Position numbers and translations under genes: made by a program
Assembly: GCF_023159225.1 (NCBI RefSeq)
Contig: NC_063184.1
Coordinates: forward strand, 15,613,528 to 15,677,527
Length of the DNA: 64,000 nt
Source of the DNA: Perognathus longimembris pacificus
Taxonomy: Eukaryota; Chordata; Mammalia; Rodentia; Heteromyidae
Direction of reading: 5' to 3'
Shown here: in pieces, positions 19,638 to 32,602 of the stretch
How the letters are laid out: every line of letters starts with the position of its first letter
Position numbering within the stretch: the stretch's first letter is position 1
The notes under the pieces: model-generated
What the model was told of the DNA's origin: nothing
Database searches by the model: none
What the model saw: the letters and a program-made list of their open reading frames with translations, nothing else

Positions 19638-21982
19638 AAAAGCATCCAAAATGATCAAGATACACATACTCATAAGTTGACGCGTTGACTTGAAATCCCT
19701 TTGTATGTTTTTAATTAAAACATAAAAACATTCAAAAGTGTGTAATCTGATAGATCCTATATTAGTAGTTACTAAGCATATTTTGCAATTCATAAAAATA
19801 AAAAATGCATATGCTTTACCAATGCAGCTATAGGCTTCATAGCAGCATGAATTAGCTACCAATATCCCATGCCTAAGTATCTGTGGTAGTTTTTCATTTT
19901 GACACAAATTCTATCAAATGGACTATAAGATCTTCAACTTAGATCTATTTGCTAAAAATTTTAGTATTTATATATTTTAAACATTAATTATGGATTCTCA
20001 AGAAAAATAAAATTAGAATAAAAATTACAGTATATAATTTCAGTACTTTAGATAATCATGGTCCAAAATTTATAGTGTTAGAACTTTTTCCAGTTTTATA
20101 TAGCTTACATTAAGTGGAGGCATATATTATATACTCAAAATGGAAACAAGTCTACACAAATGCAGATTTGAGATCTTAGTCTTTTGAATCATTTTTATTT
20201 TTACTAATCTTTAGATGTTTCCAACCTGTCATGTATTTAAGAGCTGAAATATTTCTCATTAATTTCAATATTTTAATTGTCTTAGGGTGGGTGTTTCAAA
20301 CTTTAAATGTTGTTTGGTTCAAATTCATTAATTGAAACATTAACTAATACCACAATCATATAACCCTTTCCCCTTGTCACTTAATACACTATGTTTTATT
20401 CGTAGCTTCTTTGTACTTAGTAAACCTCTGGCTTATTTTTAAAATTAGTATGAATATAATGTATCTCCTCTCAGCATTTCCTTTTATAAAAGATGACACT
20501 GTGTTATTGATTCATGCCCAATTTATGACTCATTGTATTGAAACAACTGTATCTGCAGTACTTTTGCCAGGCCTGCATTCTGTATTCTATCATTATACAT
20601 TTGATTTTCTTCCTATGGTGAGACACATTAATGTCTTCAGTACATCTCATTCTGATTTTATTCTAACTGTCAATTTAGCAACAAAATTCATTGTATACTT
20701 CAATCTTTCTAAAACTAAAATGCAACAAAATTAACATTTATAGTATTATATCATAGCTCCAAAGTCAAATGATTCTATTTCATGAAAAATATCAAGCTTC
20801 CATATTCTTCATATTTTGGGAGCAATAGGGAAAAGAAGGGGAAAATGTATTTTGTTAGACAAGAAGTTTTCATCAAGAAATAATTTTAAGTAAAAGTAAG
20901 AAAAAGGAAAAAAATATCAGAAGACACTACCTAAATGCTATATTCTATTTTCTTCCTCCCTCCCTTCCTTCCTTCCCACCAACCTGAAGTTATAATAAAA
21001 ATGGAGTTATAGCATATATAAATCTTCTCCAGAATATTATACTTCAGAATATTTTAAAAATTCTTTCATAACAACAAATAGTTTTATAAAGCTTCATTTT
21101 AAAGATTTACATAAATACATCTATGACACACCCTGTCAAATTTTTTAAATGCCTTGTAAATGATGCCATACTAGACATGTAGTGTCATAACAATAGTACT
21201 TGAATAACATAAAGGACTAGACCATGAACTTAGCAAAGAGTAGCAGAGCAACTAATTTGTTGCAAATATTCTGCTTTTAATATTAGAAACAGAAAGAGTA
21301 CTGGTTTTCAGATATTGAACTGCCTTGTAAACCTGGGTTTTAGCCATGGTTTAGCCTCGTCTTTTGCAAAGTGCCAAGGATAGCATTCTACTTGACAATC
21401 ATGACTGTCAGATACGGTGAAATTTTTTGCATTTTATGACAGGATTGAACCAGTAGTGTTTGCATTGGTGCAATGAGGAAGAAAAGGGAACACTGAGAGT
21501 TTCAGCATATTGGATGTGGTGTCATACAAGAGGTTAAAAGTAGCAAATCACTAGGTAGTCTAAGAATATGCTGCTTTCAGAAAGCAGAGACAATTTCCTA
21601 CCTACTACTGGTGACCACAATTTTTTCAGTATTGAACTGCTTTTCTGCAAGAGTGGAATGTAGAAAGACTATGTTAAGTTTTTAAGTACATGAGACAGGG
21701 TAGTAACAATGTAGCTACTATTGTGTGCCAGGTATTTTGCATACATGTCTATCTTTAATTCACACATCAACTCCACAATGTAAGAATGATTGAGTTCTGT
21801 TTTATATGAGGAAACAGGTACAAAGATTTAAATGTTTTTGTGAAAGAGTCCACAGAGCGTACACACTAATAGAGATGGGTCTCTGAGATGTCAAAGTTGG
21901 CATTTTCTTACATTACAACGTGTGGTTAGAGATTTGTCTTTTGATCAGCCAAGCATTTTTACATCAAGGTTCTGATTCTTAC

Positions 21983-22242
21983 CTGTTCATCAACCTCTTG
22001 GAAACTGTCACCATCAATGCCATTTGTCTCTAACTTTCCACCAGTGCCACTCAGGGATGAGCTGCTGTCACTTGCGCTGCCCTCTGGTGTGCCCGTGACG
22101 CTGTCAGTAGCTGGCCGTGAAGACACAAAGAGGCTGATGTTGTCAAAATCCTCATCACAGAACCTATTCTCAGCATCCACCTTCTGCACTTTAGCTGGAT
22201 TGTAGGGTTTTAGGAAGGAGGAATACACATATCCTTTGACAA
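21983..22242 (-). CDS. ARHGEF38: ARHGEF38 exon: SH3-1 end and Ser-rich linker
   Basis: Begins VKGYVYSSFLKPYNP, the last SH3 strand (GYVPxxYL equivalent). It continues with an acidic and Ser/Gly-rich linker (ASDSSSSLSGTGG) to EVDEQ before donor GTAAGA. Acceptor TTCCCCAG. Because the exon is followed by a donor and not a stop, another coding exon had to exist, and it was found at 17487-17672. Confidence 0.95.
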
Positions 22243-22389
22243 CTGGGGAAGAAATAAAAAAAAGTAACAAGATTCAAGGTCATGTGTGCACTTTCTCAAA
22301 ACAGAGTTTTATAAAAGCATGCAGAGACCTGGGGCGGGGGCGAGGGGGTGGAAATCTCAGTTCCATGAGGGAGAAAAGTAAATGCTTAC
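22243..22389 (-). other. ARHGEF38: Short ARHGEF38 intron (147 bp)
   Basis: It splits the first SH3 domain. It contains a G-rich run on the + strand at 22331-22351 (GGGGCGGGGGCGAGGGGG). Confidence 0.85.
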
Positions 22390-22588
22390 GTCCTGTGTCA
22401 ACAAGCCACCTGCTGGTACTCCCCAGAGGGTCTTTCTGTTCCAGCACTGCCACCAACTCTCCTTCCAGAAGATTGATGTCAAATTCCTGTGTGGCATTGC
22501 ACTTGCGCTTGGCTTGGTAGAGATCCTCCGTGCCGTATGTAGACTGAAGTTTGCAGCGGTGAATGTCAGTTTGGCGTGGCACTTCTGG
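22390..22588 (-). CDS. ARHGEF38: ARHGEF38 exon: first SH3 domain
   Basis: Starts PEVPRQTDIHRC after acceptor CTCCCCAG and contains the SH3 strand-loop pattern ATQEFDINLLEGELVAVLEQ ... SRWLVDTG. The classic ALYDY is replaced by a divergent sequence. It ends with one base of a split Leu codon before GTAAGC. Confidence 0.95.
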
Positions 22589-23235
22589 CTGGGGAGAGTG
22601 TTGGAGTTTTGTTTAGATGGATGCATAATCGAGTCATCATTAAATTGGTAAATATTTCTTCTCTGAAGATCTCTTTTAATTTCGAACTTGCATGCTGATT
22701 GACTTTAGGGTTAAGATTTAGATGGGGCTAAGACTGTTTTTAAAAAGTAAAGAGAAACCTTAGCAGAGTCATTCAGTGAAAAATTCCCTGGTAAGCACAT
22801 GAGGGCAGTGTTGTCGAAAAGAAAGAAAATTGAACTGAGAATAAGAAGAAGTTCTAATCTCTCTTGAATGGTAAGCAACATTTTAATTCTTTGCTATTTT
22901 TAGATAATCCCATACATACTAAGCATTTGAAAAGTATTTAATTCAGTAAATAGATTTATGTAAATTTAGCACATATACATGTCTTCTTTTAGGAAATATT
23001 ACATAATTAGGCTGTAACCAAGAAGTATAGACCCTTTGTAAGCTCTAGCATCAAGTAACTTTTAAACATAGCATTGCCTCTGGAATCCAGGATACTTTAC
23101 CCTATGTATGAAAGGGTATGAATTATCTCTTGAATAAAATTTCCAGCCAACAAATTATTGAGTCCTACCTTGTCTCAAGCATCATTTTTGGAATGTTAGG
23201 AATGCCTCACGTACAAAACAGAGACCAAAGCGTGG

Positions 23236-23490
23236 TGCCAAGTGCCAGTGGCTCATGTCTGTAATCCTAGCTACCCAGGAGATTGAGATCTGAGGTTTGG
23301 AGCCAGGCCCAGGAGACAAATGCAAGAGATCCCTCTCTGCAATCAACCAATAGAAAGTGAGAAGTGGCAAAGCACCAGCCCCACGTCAAAATACCACTTG
23401 GTATCGCTCAAGTGGTAGAGCACCAACCTTGTGTGAAAAGAACCTAGTGAGAGCACAAGTCCCTTAGTTCAAGCCCCAGTACTACTGAAA
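23236..23490 (+). repeat. B1-ID dimeric SINE
   Basis: GTGCCAGTGGCTCATGTCTGTAATCC ... CGCTCAAGTGGTAGAGCACC ... TTCAAGCCCCAGTACT. It lies in the intron between the SH3-1 and BAR-end exons. Confidence 0.85.
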
Positions 23491-23624
23491 ATATTTTTAA
23501 ATACATAAGCAAACGATAGGATAGTAGAATGAAATAAGTGATATGAAAAATAATATAGTGTGATGATTTAGACTAGGTAGAGCAAAGTGATGGTTACCAT
23601 TGTCACAAATGCTGCTAAACTCAC

Positions 23625-23768
23625 CAGAATCTGCATAGGCTTTTTCTTTTCAAAACTAAGTTTCCTCTCAATAAAGGTGGCACTGTTGTCCTTCACAAAA
23701 TTCAGAGTGTGAACTTCTTCCAGTACTCGATTTTGGATCTCAGAGATGCTTGAGACCAAGAGTGGCAC
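23625..23768 (-). CDS. ARHGEF38: ARHGEF38 exon: BAR end / linker
   Basis: 48 codons, VPLLVSSISEIQNRVLEEV ... FEKKKPMQIL. Acceptor TATTCCAG, donor GTGAGT, phase 0 both sides. An apparent open frame continuing past the donor is intronic read-through. Confidence 0.94.
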
Positions 23769-24166
23769 CTGGAATACAAATGATAGGCATTGCTTCTAGA
23801 CAACTAGATAATGATATTCTGTATTAATTTAATAAAACTACTAAGATCACCTGAGAGAATGTCCAATAGTGCCAAGATAAAAAAAAAAAAACTAGGGCAT
23901 CTAAAATCTCAATATAAAGAAATATTTTTTGTCTCTAGGATCCCTACAAGAAGGACACAGATATTTTTTAATTTTTCAACATAAATAAAAGAATACCAAG
24001 ATTGGAAAAATAGCAATAAAGTCTTGGAGAAAAGACAGAAGAATTGATGGCAATGAGTACCTTCGGCCTTTACTTCTCAAACCATAGATTCTTTAACATA
24101 CTTCTCATCAAGAGGGGAGTCTAGGTTCCTTACTTTCAAAACTAGATAGACTTTATGGTTCTTTCA

Positions 24167-24242
24167 TTTGAAGGGCTAAGGCATTGGGAATCCAATCTAG
24201 GACATCACACATTTAATACATGCACTCTACCACTAAGCCCTC
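24167..24242 (-). repeat. Old ID monomer SINE
   Basis: On the - strand: GGGCTTAGTGGTAGAGTGCATG ... GGATTCCCAATGCC. Only one tRNA-like unit. Confidence 0.55.
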
Positions 24243-25948
24243 TTCAGTTCAAGGTAAGCCTTCATGCTGGCCTCGATGAATAAATAGAAAGTAGAAGTAC
24301 AGAAAATCATGGTGAGGTTGTGTCTGACTTTTCAAATGAGGCTACAAAAGACCACAGTTACAGCTAGCTAGACCACATAGTTACTAGCTCGCTCTGGAGG
24401 CCTTTAGTCATGGTAGAAAGCAGTCCAGCAGCACTGTGGCACCATGAAAGAAGACCATATTAAAAGATCCCAAAAGGAGATTTTCAAAGCCCTTCTGCTT
24501 AACTGTTCCATGGTCATCTCACCACCAATTTCACATGCACCTGTGAAATCTAGAGATTGTTCTACTCCCAATGCTTATCTGACTATAGCCTCACAAGAAA
24601 CCTGGAGAATGTCTTGAGCTCAGTGAATCTGTGGAGCTATGAAAGATAAGAACACTGATAACTATACTACTATGTTTAGTGTAATTTAGTTAGATCCCCA
24701 GATTCTTAATCCATTTCAGTTGAGGTTGGATGATTGTCTCTTTCCTACATTGGCATAAAATGGACTTTCCTTCTCTATAAATGATAAAACAGAATCCCTA
24801 GAATAAGAGACCATAGGTACAAATCTGGGTAGGGAACCCATATTGGGAAGAGAATAATTAAAGACATGGATATACATTGACTCTAAAACTCCCACTGACA
24901 ACTGTAGTGGTCAGATTATTGCCCTTCAGACAGAAAACTTGAAGAATTGTCTTTGGATGTCTTAACAAGGTAAATAGAAAAGACCTAAAGATGCAATTAT
25001 CAGATTGTACCCAAACAAAATGCCAGATTAGTCAACCAAGTACTCGGACTTATAACTTATAATTCTTATCTATATGCTCAATTCAATTCTTTCAATTGTT
25101 CCCTAATGCTTCTTCAGTGGTGAACAAAACAAAACAAAACAAAACAAAACTAGTCTTACTAGGCATGCCTTTAGCATGAGGGAATCTGATTTTTTTTAAG
25201 AAGCAACTTGTATCAATTTAAAAAAAAAGCAGAGGTCTTGAATATTGGAACTATAACTGTAACAAATCACAAATGGGTTCGATGTTAAAGTAGGAAATTT
25301 CATAAGAAATAGGGCAAAATGATAATGAAGTTGAAAGTAAGTAGGAAAGGTTAACAAAATTAGCATTACAATACAGGAAGTACAGAAATATAATAAAGAC
25401 AGTAGAGCCATTAATGAAATATTGCTTAAAAGTACATAGAAGCAGAGGGCATAAAATTTCAAGTTAAAATGATCCCACCAAGCATCAAACACAACAATAT
25501 ACCCAATATTCAAATTTTAGACTAGTGAAGGCAAAAAGAAAATTGCATGAGCATCCAGAGATACATTTAGAAAAGTAAAAGCAAGAACCAAGAATCAGAT
25601 GGGCTTCAGAGTTCTCAAGAGGAACAGTGAAAGTTCGAATACAATGGAAAAGTCTCTCAAATTCAGAGATCAACTTCTACATCCAGCCAAACTATTAAGT
25701 CAGTGTAGTAATAGCATAATAATATTTTCTGATACTCAAGAAATATAGATCTTCCATTATTCTTTCTCAAGGAGCTGCTCACAAATATGTCTTCACCAAA
25801 ATTAAAAGGAAACAAATAATGTACTATTATTATGCTCACTTTAATCATATGAGAAAATGGAGATACAGAAAGATAAATGATATTTTCCCAATGCAATATG
25901 GTGGTGTTCTCCAATCAATATTCAATTCTGCCTTTAAGAACTAGAGAC

Positions 25949-26185
25949 AGGAGCCGGGTACCAGTGGCTCATGCCTGTAATACTAGCTACCCAGGAGGCT
26001 GATGATTGGAGTTCAAAGCCAGCCCAGACAGGAAGTTCTATGCAACTCTTATCTCAAAGAAACTATTTAGAAAAAGGCAGAAGTGGTGCTGTGGCTCAAA
26101 GAGTAGAGCACCAGCCTTGAGCACAAAGAGGCTCAGGGACAAAGTCCAGGCCCACAGTTTAAGCCCCAGGACCAGCAAACAACAA
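25949..26185 (+). repeat. B1-ID dimeric SINE
   Basis: GAGCCGGGTACCAGTGGCTCATGCCTG ... TGGCTCAAAGAGTAGAGCACC ... AGCCCCAGGACCAGC plus an AAC-rich tail. Confidence 0.87.
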
Positions 26186-26640
26186 CAACAAACCTACAAA
26201 GAGTTACATGAGATGCGACTTTTAGGAAAACTGTGTGAAGGGTATACAAGACCTCCAGATTACTTTTTACAACTTCTTGTGAATCTATAATTACCTTTAA
26301 AAAAAAGTTTTAAAGGTTAACCTTTAAGGCTCAAAAACAAAAAGTATATAAACTATATAATGGAATCATTTTAATAATAAAGTTCTTCAAACTGTTTTTA
26401 AACCTTAGTATATTAGTGATTTCTCAGAAACAATCTCTTTGCTCTTCTTCTACTATGAACTATAATGAAAAAGTTTTAGATCATCTAAATCAGAAAACAC
26501 ACTTAAAAAATTCGAAGTAGTGATCAAGTAGTTGAAGACCCTTTGTCTGGCTTTATTAACCTACATATGCACAAAGCCACACATGTACACAGCTTCTTTC
26601 ACATGAACCTTGGGAGGCCTCAGCGTGGTGCTGTGCTTAC

Positions 26641-26952
26641 CTGCACATCTGTGGAGTACGCTCTCTGTGCCCTGAGCATCAGGTCCCTGAGGAGGGTGAT
26701 GAAACTACACAGGCAATTCAGCAGAATCTGCCGAGCAGCCTGGTTGAATGGCTGGAGCTCTTCTACAAGCTGGGCGTTGAGGGCCTCGTACTCCTTTTTG
26801 GCCAAATCTGACTCATCTCCCGCTGCCCGCTGCAGGAAGCTATTGTAGTCTAGCAGCTTGTCGTAGCGTTTCTGGATGAGCTTCTGAGGCCCTGGGAATA
26901 AGGACAGCAGGGCTGTCAGGGGCATGAGGACGTGCCTGTGCAAGAGAGCTGC
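26641..26952 (-). CDS. ARHGEF38: ARHGEF38 exon: BAR domain, main helices
   Basis: The largest exon here, 104 codons. It includes LIQKRYDKLLDYNSFLQRA, AKKEYEALNAQLVEELQPFN and a Leu-rich helix through LRDLMLRAQRAYSTDVQ, which is typical of BAR-domain coiled-coil helices. Acceptor TTTTGGTAG, donor GTAAGC. Confidence 0.96.
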
Positions 26953-29712
26953 CTACCAAAAGAAAGAACAATCCTATTACAGACAGCAGAACACTCATTC
27001 CCTGACCAGCTTAGTAGGCTAAGCTCTTCTCTGCAGAACCCAGAAGAAACAGGAAAACACCCAACTTAGAGAGGATCTGGTCCTTTGAGGGCCTAGCTAA
27101 GCCTATTCAAGGACTCTAGACAGACTCCAACACTAAAACTGATGAGCAGGAAGAGCAATGTGTAAGTTACAGTCTCCTCACTCAAACCATAACTTTGCCT
27201 TTCTTTTCATAGCCAATGTTTTTGTCATTGGGGCCATCTCTTTCAACACTTGTCCCTTTCCCTTCTTTCTAATTCCACAGCCCAAACTGAGCTCTTCTAC
27301 TATGTAGAGGTGGAGGGTAATCTCCAGCCTTTGATTTTTCAAGACTAAATAGACTCATCACGGGACTACTACTGTTTGTTGACAGCAACAAATAGTTGGC
27401 TGAATTTTCTTGCTCTCACTTCAGTCCCAAATCCTTGATTACTCCAGGGTTTATGTGGGAAGGGAAAGTATCCCTATTCATATTATAATCCCTTGATATA
27501 TGCATTCTCTGTGTACATTGAAGGATTCAGTTGATGCTGATGCTGTATCTTGAAGTGTTACATTCTTACATCTAAATTATTGGAAATAAATTTAGTGTTA
27601 ACACCTAACTCAATGTCAGTAGTTGACCAGCCTATGTTAAATTTCATCTCCTTGTCTTTCCCCCTATATTCTGAAATGAACTAATATATTTGTCTATTGC
27701 CTGGCTTTACCCTTTATCATATATGCTTGAGTTACATGATTAGAGTAATTTGGAAGTAGTTTCTCTTTTTGATAGAACTCAGAGATAACTCAGGAAATCA
27801 ACATCTGAGCAGCAGCCTGTATTAATTAACTTAAATGGCATCTGGTAACTTGGTCTCAACTCATCCAGAAGAGAAGGAAATCAATCTCTTATTGGCACTA
27901 GCAATAGCCAACACAGATTAGATTTGATGTCTAGTTTATGAAATAATCAATATACAGCTGCACACTGCTTAATGAGAACTTTAAGCAAAAAAAAAAACCT
28001 GTTTACTGTGTCTGGGACAAACTATTGTGCTTGTGACTTGACTGGATTCTACAGGCAATGCAATCACAATATTATGTATAACTACTATATATAACATGTT
28101 ATGATGTACTGTATATATCATTATATATTAGTATATCTATACACACACTCATCCAGTGACTCACAGAAACTGATTTGCTAATACATACATATCATGTTGA
28201 GAAGAAATGAGCAGATTTTATTTAAAAATAAATAGAATGTTATTCATAGACAAAAATTCATAACCTACCTCATAAGCAAATTTGTAGATTTTATTCATAG
28301 ATTTAAAAAACAACTGCTCTGCCTTTAAATCAATTTTCCATTTTTAAAGAAAGTTCAATATCTGTTATCAATAAAATGTTAGTTTTATATTGAACTTTTT
28401 GATACCATAATTTAGCCTAATTAGTCATGTTATGATTTTGTCAACGTTTGAAGCTTTCTTTCTAAGACAGAAGCTATATAGCATGTGCTCAGAAGGTGCT
28501 CAACAAATAATTATTGACTTAATGAATTTGAATTAACCTACAGAGCAAAAGCTAAGGACTTTTCTCAAATGTAATTAGACTAAAAATACATTGAATGCAT
28601 TTTCCATTAGACCTATGGCTTAAAAATGTTTGTTCTTTTATCCGTTCATCTAACCATCTATCTATGAATGACCTAGTCCTCTTGCAACCTGACTTCCCAT
28701 TTCACAATGTAAGAAAAGCAAGAGGTTTCGGAGTGCTTTTTCTAGTATGCTGGGACTGAGTCGTTTGCTAAGGTGTGTAATATGTGGAGCTGTTCATTGA
28801 TTGTCTCAATAACTTGAAATGGGGACACCTTACTGAGGTTTTGAGCCTGATAGTCTAGCACTGCTAAACACCTGCCAATACAAGGGCCATCCATGAAGAC
28901 GTAACTGACCCTAAATGCCAATTCATGCAGACACAAAACTGCCATTTACATCTTGATGGAGGAGTCTCCTAACATTCCATATAACACATGAAATGCTACT
29001 ATTAAATGACAATACCTATAGTAAAATAAGACTCTAAATGAAAGTTAATGTTAAATAGGTTAGCTTACTACCCAAATATTTTGACTTGAGAATGTTTTTT
29101 ATGGCTTCCAACTTATATTTAACAGAAGTCATGGATAACAAACATTTTATCATGGAACAGAGGTATTTGTCACATAAAAGTCCTTTCTCAATAGGAAGCC
29201 TTTGCTAGACAACAAGCACTTGCTAACAAGAGTTCTATGCTCAGAAACAACCTGTGCTCTTTAAGTAAGGACTCATGATATACCAGAGACTCCTTTAAGA
29301 CAATCATACTTTCCAACTTAGTAAATCCCCAATGTATTACACACAGACTTAATCTCAGGATTGTTCCTAAAAGTTGTCAGGCTCCAACTACTGGGAACAC
29401 AGTCTATGGTTGTCTTAAATTTCAAAGATGATAAGTCTTCACTAGCTCATTTTTAAAATACTTTAAATCTTATTTAAAATTTTAAGAATTCCCCTTTTAA
29501 ACACTAATGAGGAGAATGATGGAAGGATGATATTGATCATGATACACTGTACTCATAATCTGACTTGTTGAATTGAAACCCTTTGTGATACTATTTAAAG
29601 TCTCCTCATCTTGACATTAGTGTTTGCTTTAGGCTATACTCCAGGAAAACAACGAAAAGCAGCTTTCATAAAATCCCATGACTTAATCTGTAAGCATCTG
29701 TAAATAACTTAC
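26953..29712 (-). other. ARHGEF38: ARHGEF38 intron
   Basis: 2.8 kb, mostly unique or very old sequence. A short retroposon tail (GTTGAATTGAAACCCTTTGTGA...) lies near 29530-29605. No exon supported. Confidence 0.8.
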
Positions 29713-29838
29713 AAAGTCCTGACAAGGATTTAGGGCATTCTTTGGGGTCTCTGAGGAGTTCCTCTCCTCCTCCTCATCTTTGTTGTATGAAATCTCTTGG
29801 AGCTGTGTCACACTCTGAAGAGCAAAGGGCACAGCATC
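29713..29838 (-). CDS. ARHGEF38: ARHGEF38 exon: BAR domain
   Basis: 42 codons, DAVPFALQSVTQLQEISYN followed by an acidic loop (DEEEERNSSE) and NPCQDF. Acceptor GGTTGCAG, donor GTAAGT, phase 0 throughout. Confidence 0.94.
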
Positions 29839-30169
29839 CTGCAACCAAACAACAAAGTTAGAAAACGGGCACGTTTTGAAGATAGTATTAATTAATTAAA
29901 CATATCCTGAAGGCAAATTTCATCATCTAACCCTCCATTTCACTGAAAGACAAAAAGGGGAAAAAAGAGCTACAAAAATGTTTGCGTACAATCAGGCTAT
30001 TTGGAAGAATCTAATTCTTTCTTGCCCCAAATTACTTTCTCAAAATCTTCATGAAACTTGCTTTGGTTAAGAGTTTCAACATACGGTGTGAAATTACACT
30101 TTTTTCTTTTGTTTTTCTTCCCAATGGCTTTACCCCTGTTGGCACTGTATTTGGTTTTGATACCCTGGG

Positions 30170-30171
<2 letters not shown>

Positions 30172-30222
<51 letters not shown>

Positions 30223-30240
30223 TATATACACATATTTATG
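30172..30240. repeat. (TA)n microsatellite
   Basis: About 20 TA units grading into TACACATATACATATA. Apparent IYIYIY ORFs here are artefacts of the repeat. Confidence 0.95.
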
Positions 30241-30244
30241 TGAA

Positions 30245-30500
30245 CTAAGGAAGAGAAGGCAAACATCAAAATGCTGAGACAAAGGGTAAAAGACGAAGCA
30301 ATGTAACAGCAATACTTACAAGACAATATACTGTAAATCAATTGTATAACTTGGGTGGGAGAGAGAATAGGGAAGAGGGAAGTTGGGAGAAAAATGAGAG
30401 AGGAGGTAACAGGTTTAGCAAGAAATGTACTCACTGCCTTACCCATGTAATTGTAATCCCTCTGTACATCACCTTGATAATTAAAATTTTTTTTTAATTA
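30245..30500 (+). mobile_element. Truncated L1 3' end
   Basis: Contains AGCAATACTTACAA, a purine-rich tract, GCAAGAAATGTACTCACTGCC, TGTAATCCCTCTGTACATCACC, then an A/T-rich tail. It is the same family as the tail at 62395, with an approximate left border. Confidence 0.7.
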
Positions 30501-31197
30501 AAAAAGAGAAAGCTCTGTCCAATCCTCTCATTGTCCATTCTTTAGCATTCAGTTCCTCTTCCTTATTTGAGAAATCACTCATTTTGATTTAATTACCAGT
30601 TTTCCGTAGTGAGTGTAAGATTCTCTTTAACAGAAAATGCTTACATTTTTTTTTCTGTGGACTCAATCAGTGAAAATAAAAGACCTTCCAGGAAATGTTC
30701 CTAAGAGGTAATTTCTCCTTGAAAGGTACATTAAGGACACGTTCCCACTGCCAGCTGCATGCTATAACTATGTTTGGGATTTTTTTTTTTAATGGAAGCA
30801 GAGCTTTAGGAAAAGATTAGAAAACTTGATTCTAAAAATCAGGCTTTGTGTCAGATCATAAAATGACCAGAAATGCAGCCAAATGGTTGCCTGTCCTCAC
30901 AGAAAATGAAATCTTGTCTCCAAATCAATGTGCTGTCGTCTTAATCCACTGTTGGTATGACATTTTTCCTAAGTGTGCAAGCATCTAGTCCTGAAATCAG
31001 ATATCCAAGAGAAAAAAACTCTGAAACAGGAGCTCATAGATTACCCAATTTACATGGAGCTTTGTTACTATTTCATGTCTCATAATCATGGCCTTTGTGA
31101 AGATGTCATTAAGAACAATGTGTCCTCAGGAAGGCCCATAAAAACAAACAAACAAAAGAACCTCCTGACATTTTTGTGTGGTTCCCCCCCCCCAGGT

Positions 31198-31425
31198 ATT
31201 TTATTTTTATTTATTTGTTTATTTTTGTTAAATTTTTATTGTCAAACTGAGGTAGAGAGAGGTTACACTTTCATACATTAGGCATTGGATCCATTTCTTG
31301 TACTGTTTGTTACCTCCTCCCTCATTCCCCCCCCTCCCCTCTTCCCTTTCCCCCCATGAGTTGTTCAGTTCATTTTTTATTTTTTTTACTGAAAACAATT
31401 GTATTGGGCTCCAATTGATTTGCTG
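31198..31425 (-). mobile_element. Truncated L1 3' end
   Basis: On the - strand: TGAACTGAACAACTCATGG, G-rich tract, GTAACAAACAGTACAAGAA, GTAACCTCTCTCTACCTC, AATAAA and an A-rich tail. A poly-C/poly-T composition at 31180-31350 marks it on the + strand. Confidence 0.8.
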
Positions 31426-31952
31426 AAATTGGTGATAAAGAGGGTTATAACAACCTCCAAAGAGAGTGGAAACTTACAGGTGTTTTTGTCTTGTAACATG
31501 ATTGTGTGAGAGAATTTATTGTGGTTTTGTATTTGTATTGTGATTTTGTCTTGCGATTTTCCTTTATGTTGATTTTCTACTGATTTTAGTTACTAGAAAG
31601 ATATATTAGTAAAACTAGACAAATAAATATAATTTCTGCCTCACATGCAACTTTGTGAATGAATTCACCCTTATTATATAAAAAAACAGGCTAGTGGTTC
31701 ATATGACAATCATCTGAGAAAAAGTCCTACTGTATGGTGATTTGGATTGTGGGTAGAGTAGAAAAGGTAGGGTAGGGGTGCGGGGAAAGAGCAAAACCCA
31801 CTTACACTGGCTTCCTTCACCTGCGTTCTTCAGAATTTCAAATTTGATATAGTAAGTTTCATCATATAAATGAATGAAAGATCACATTTTATAATGATTA
31901 TGGAAACCAACGCATTCTTGTAGAAACATTGAAAATAGTGTGTCTCACCTAC

Positions 31953-32057
31953 CTGTATGTGCTGAAGACAAAACGAAATGTTCTTCATACAGTGCCTCAC
32001 TGTCTTCTCTAAAGCTCTAAATAGCTTTTCTTCTCTGTTAAAGGTACTATCTTTTAC
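31953..32057 (-). CDS. ARHGEF38: ARHGEF38 exon: BAR domain start
   Basis: 35 codons (VKDSTFNREEKLFRALEKT ... SFCLQHIQ), amphipathic helix, phase 0 at both ends. Acceptor ATTGTAG, donor GTAGGT. Confidence 0.93.
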
Positions 32058-32336
32058 CTACAATATACACATTACATGTATTCATGATTCAAATGAATTT
32101 GGTCTTTAAAAAATAGTACAGAATATACTGGCCCAGCACACTGCAAAAACTACACCTGGTTGATATGAAAATCTCCACATAACACAGTATTTTCTAAAGA
32201 CATGACAAACTTCCATTCAATTACTATTGCAAAGCTGTTTTATGTCATGCAACTTAATTTGCTGTTGCTCATTTTCACAGTGGCACCTAAGTCACAGTAG
32301 CTGTAGGATCATAAAACTTTTCTCTACACTTTTAAT

Positions 32337-32373
32337 TTTATTATTATTTATTATTATTATTATTATTATTATT
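32337..32373. repeat. (ATT)n microsatellite
   Basis: ATTATTATT run at the 3' tail side of the - strand SINE that follows. Confidence 0.85.
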
Positions 32374-32602
32374 TTGTCAGTCATGGGGCTTGAACTCTGG
32401 ACCTGGGCACTATTGAGCTCTTCAGCTCAAGGCTAGCAATCTACCACTTGAGCCACAGAGCCACTTCTGGTTTTCTGATGGTTAGTTGGAGATGAGTCAC
32501 ATGGACTTTCCTGCCTGGGCTGGCTTTGAACCTTTATCTTCACATCTCAGCCTCCTGAGTAACTAGGATTGTAAGCATGAGCCACCAGCGCCTGGCACCA
32601 TA
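32374..32602 (-). repeat. B1-ID dimeric SINE
   Basis: - strand reading begins GGTGCCAGGCGCTGGTGGCTCATGC and ends near CCCCATGACTGACAAAAT. The ATT-rich tail is at its left. Confidence 0.87.

Larger units (their letters stand above)
17673..21982 (-). other. ARHGEF38: ARHGEF38 last intron
   Basis: 4.3 kb between the linker exon and the terminal SH3 exon. It holds a B1-ID SINE (about 17896), a young ID-dimer SINE (19432), a short old retroposon tail (about 19650-19735), and otherwise AT-rich sequence with no exon I can support. Confidence 0.85.
23769..26640 (-). other. ARHGEF38: ARHGEF38 intron
   Basis: 2.9 kb with one old ID monomer, an (AAAAC)n run near 25123-25150 and a B1-ID SINE at about 25949. 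The rest is AT-rich with no recognised element. Confidence 0.8.
29839..31952 (-). other. ARHGEF38: ARHGEF38 intron
   Basis: 2.1 kb containing a (TA)n tract and two L1 3' ends in opposite orientation (about 30245-30500 + and 31198-31425 -). Confidence 0.8.

Noticed and set aside
28742..28945. 67-codon - strand frame in an ARHGEF38 intron with fairly protein-like wording
   Set aside because: No match I recognise, the flanking sites do not make a good in-phase exon, and the neighbouring exons already join in phase. At most a decayed old element.
30032..30312. Tyr/Ile repeat peptides
   Set aside because: Translation of a (TA)n microsatellite.
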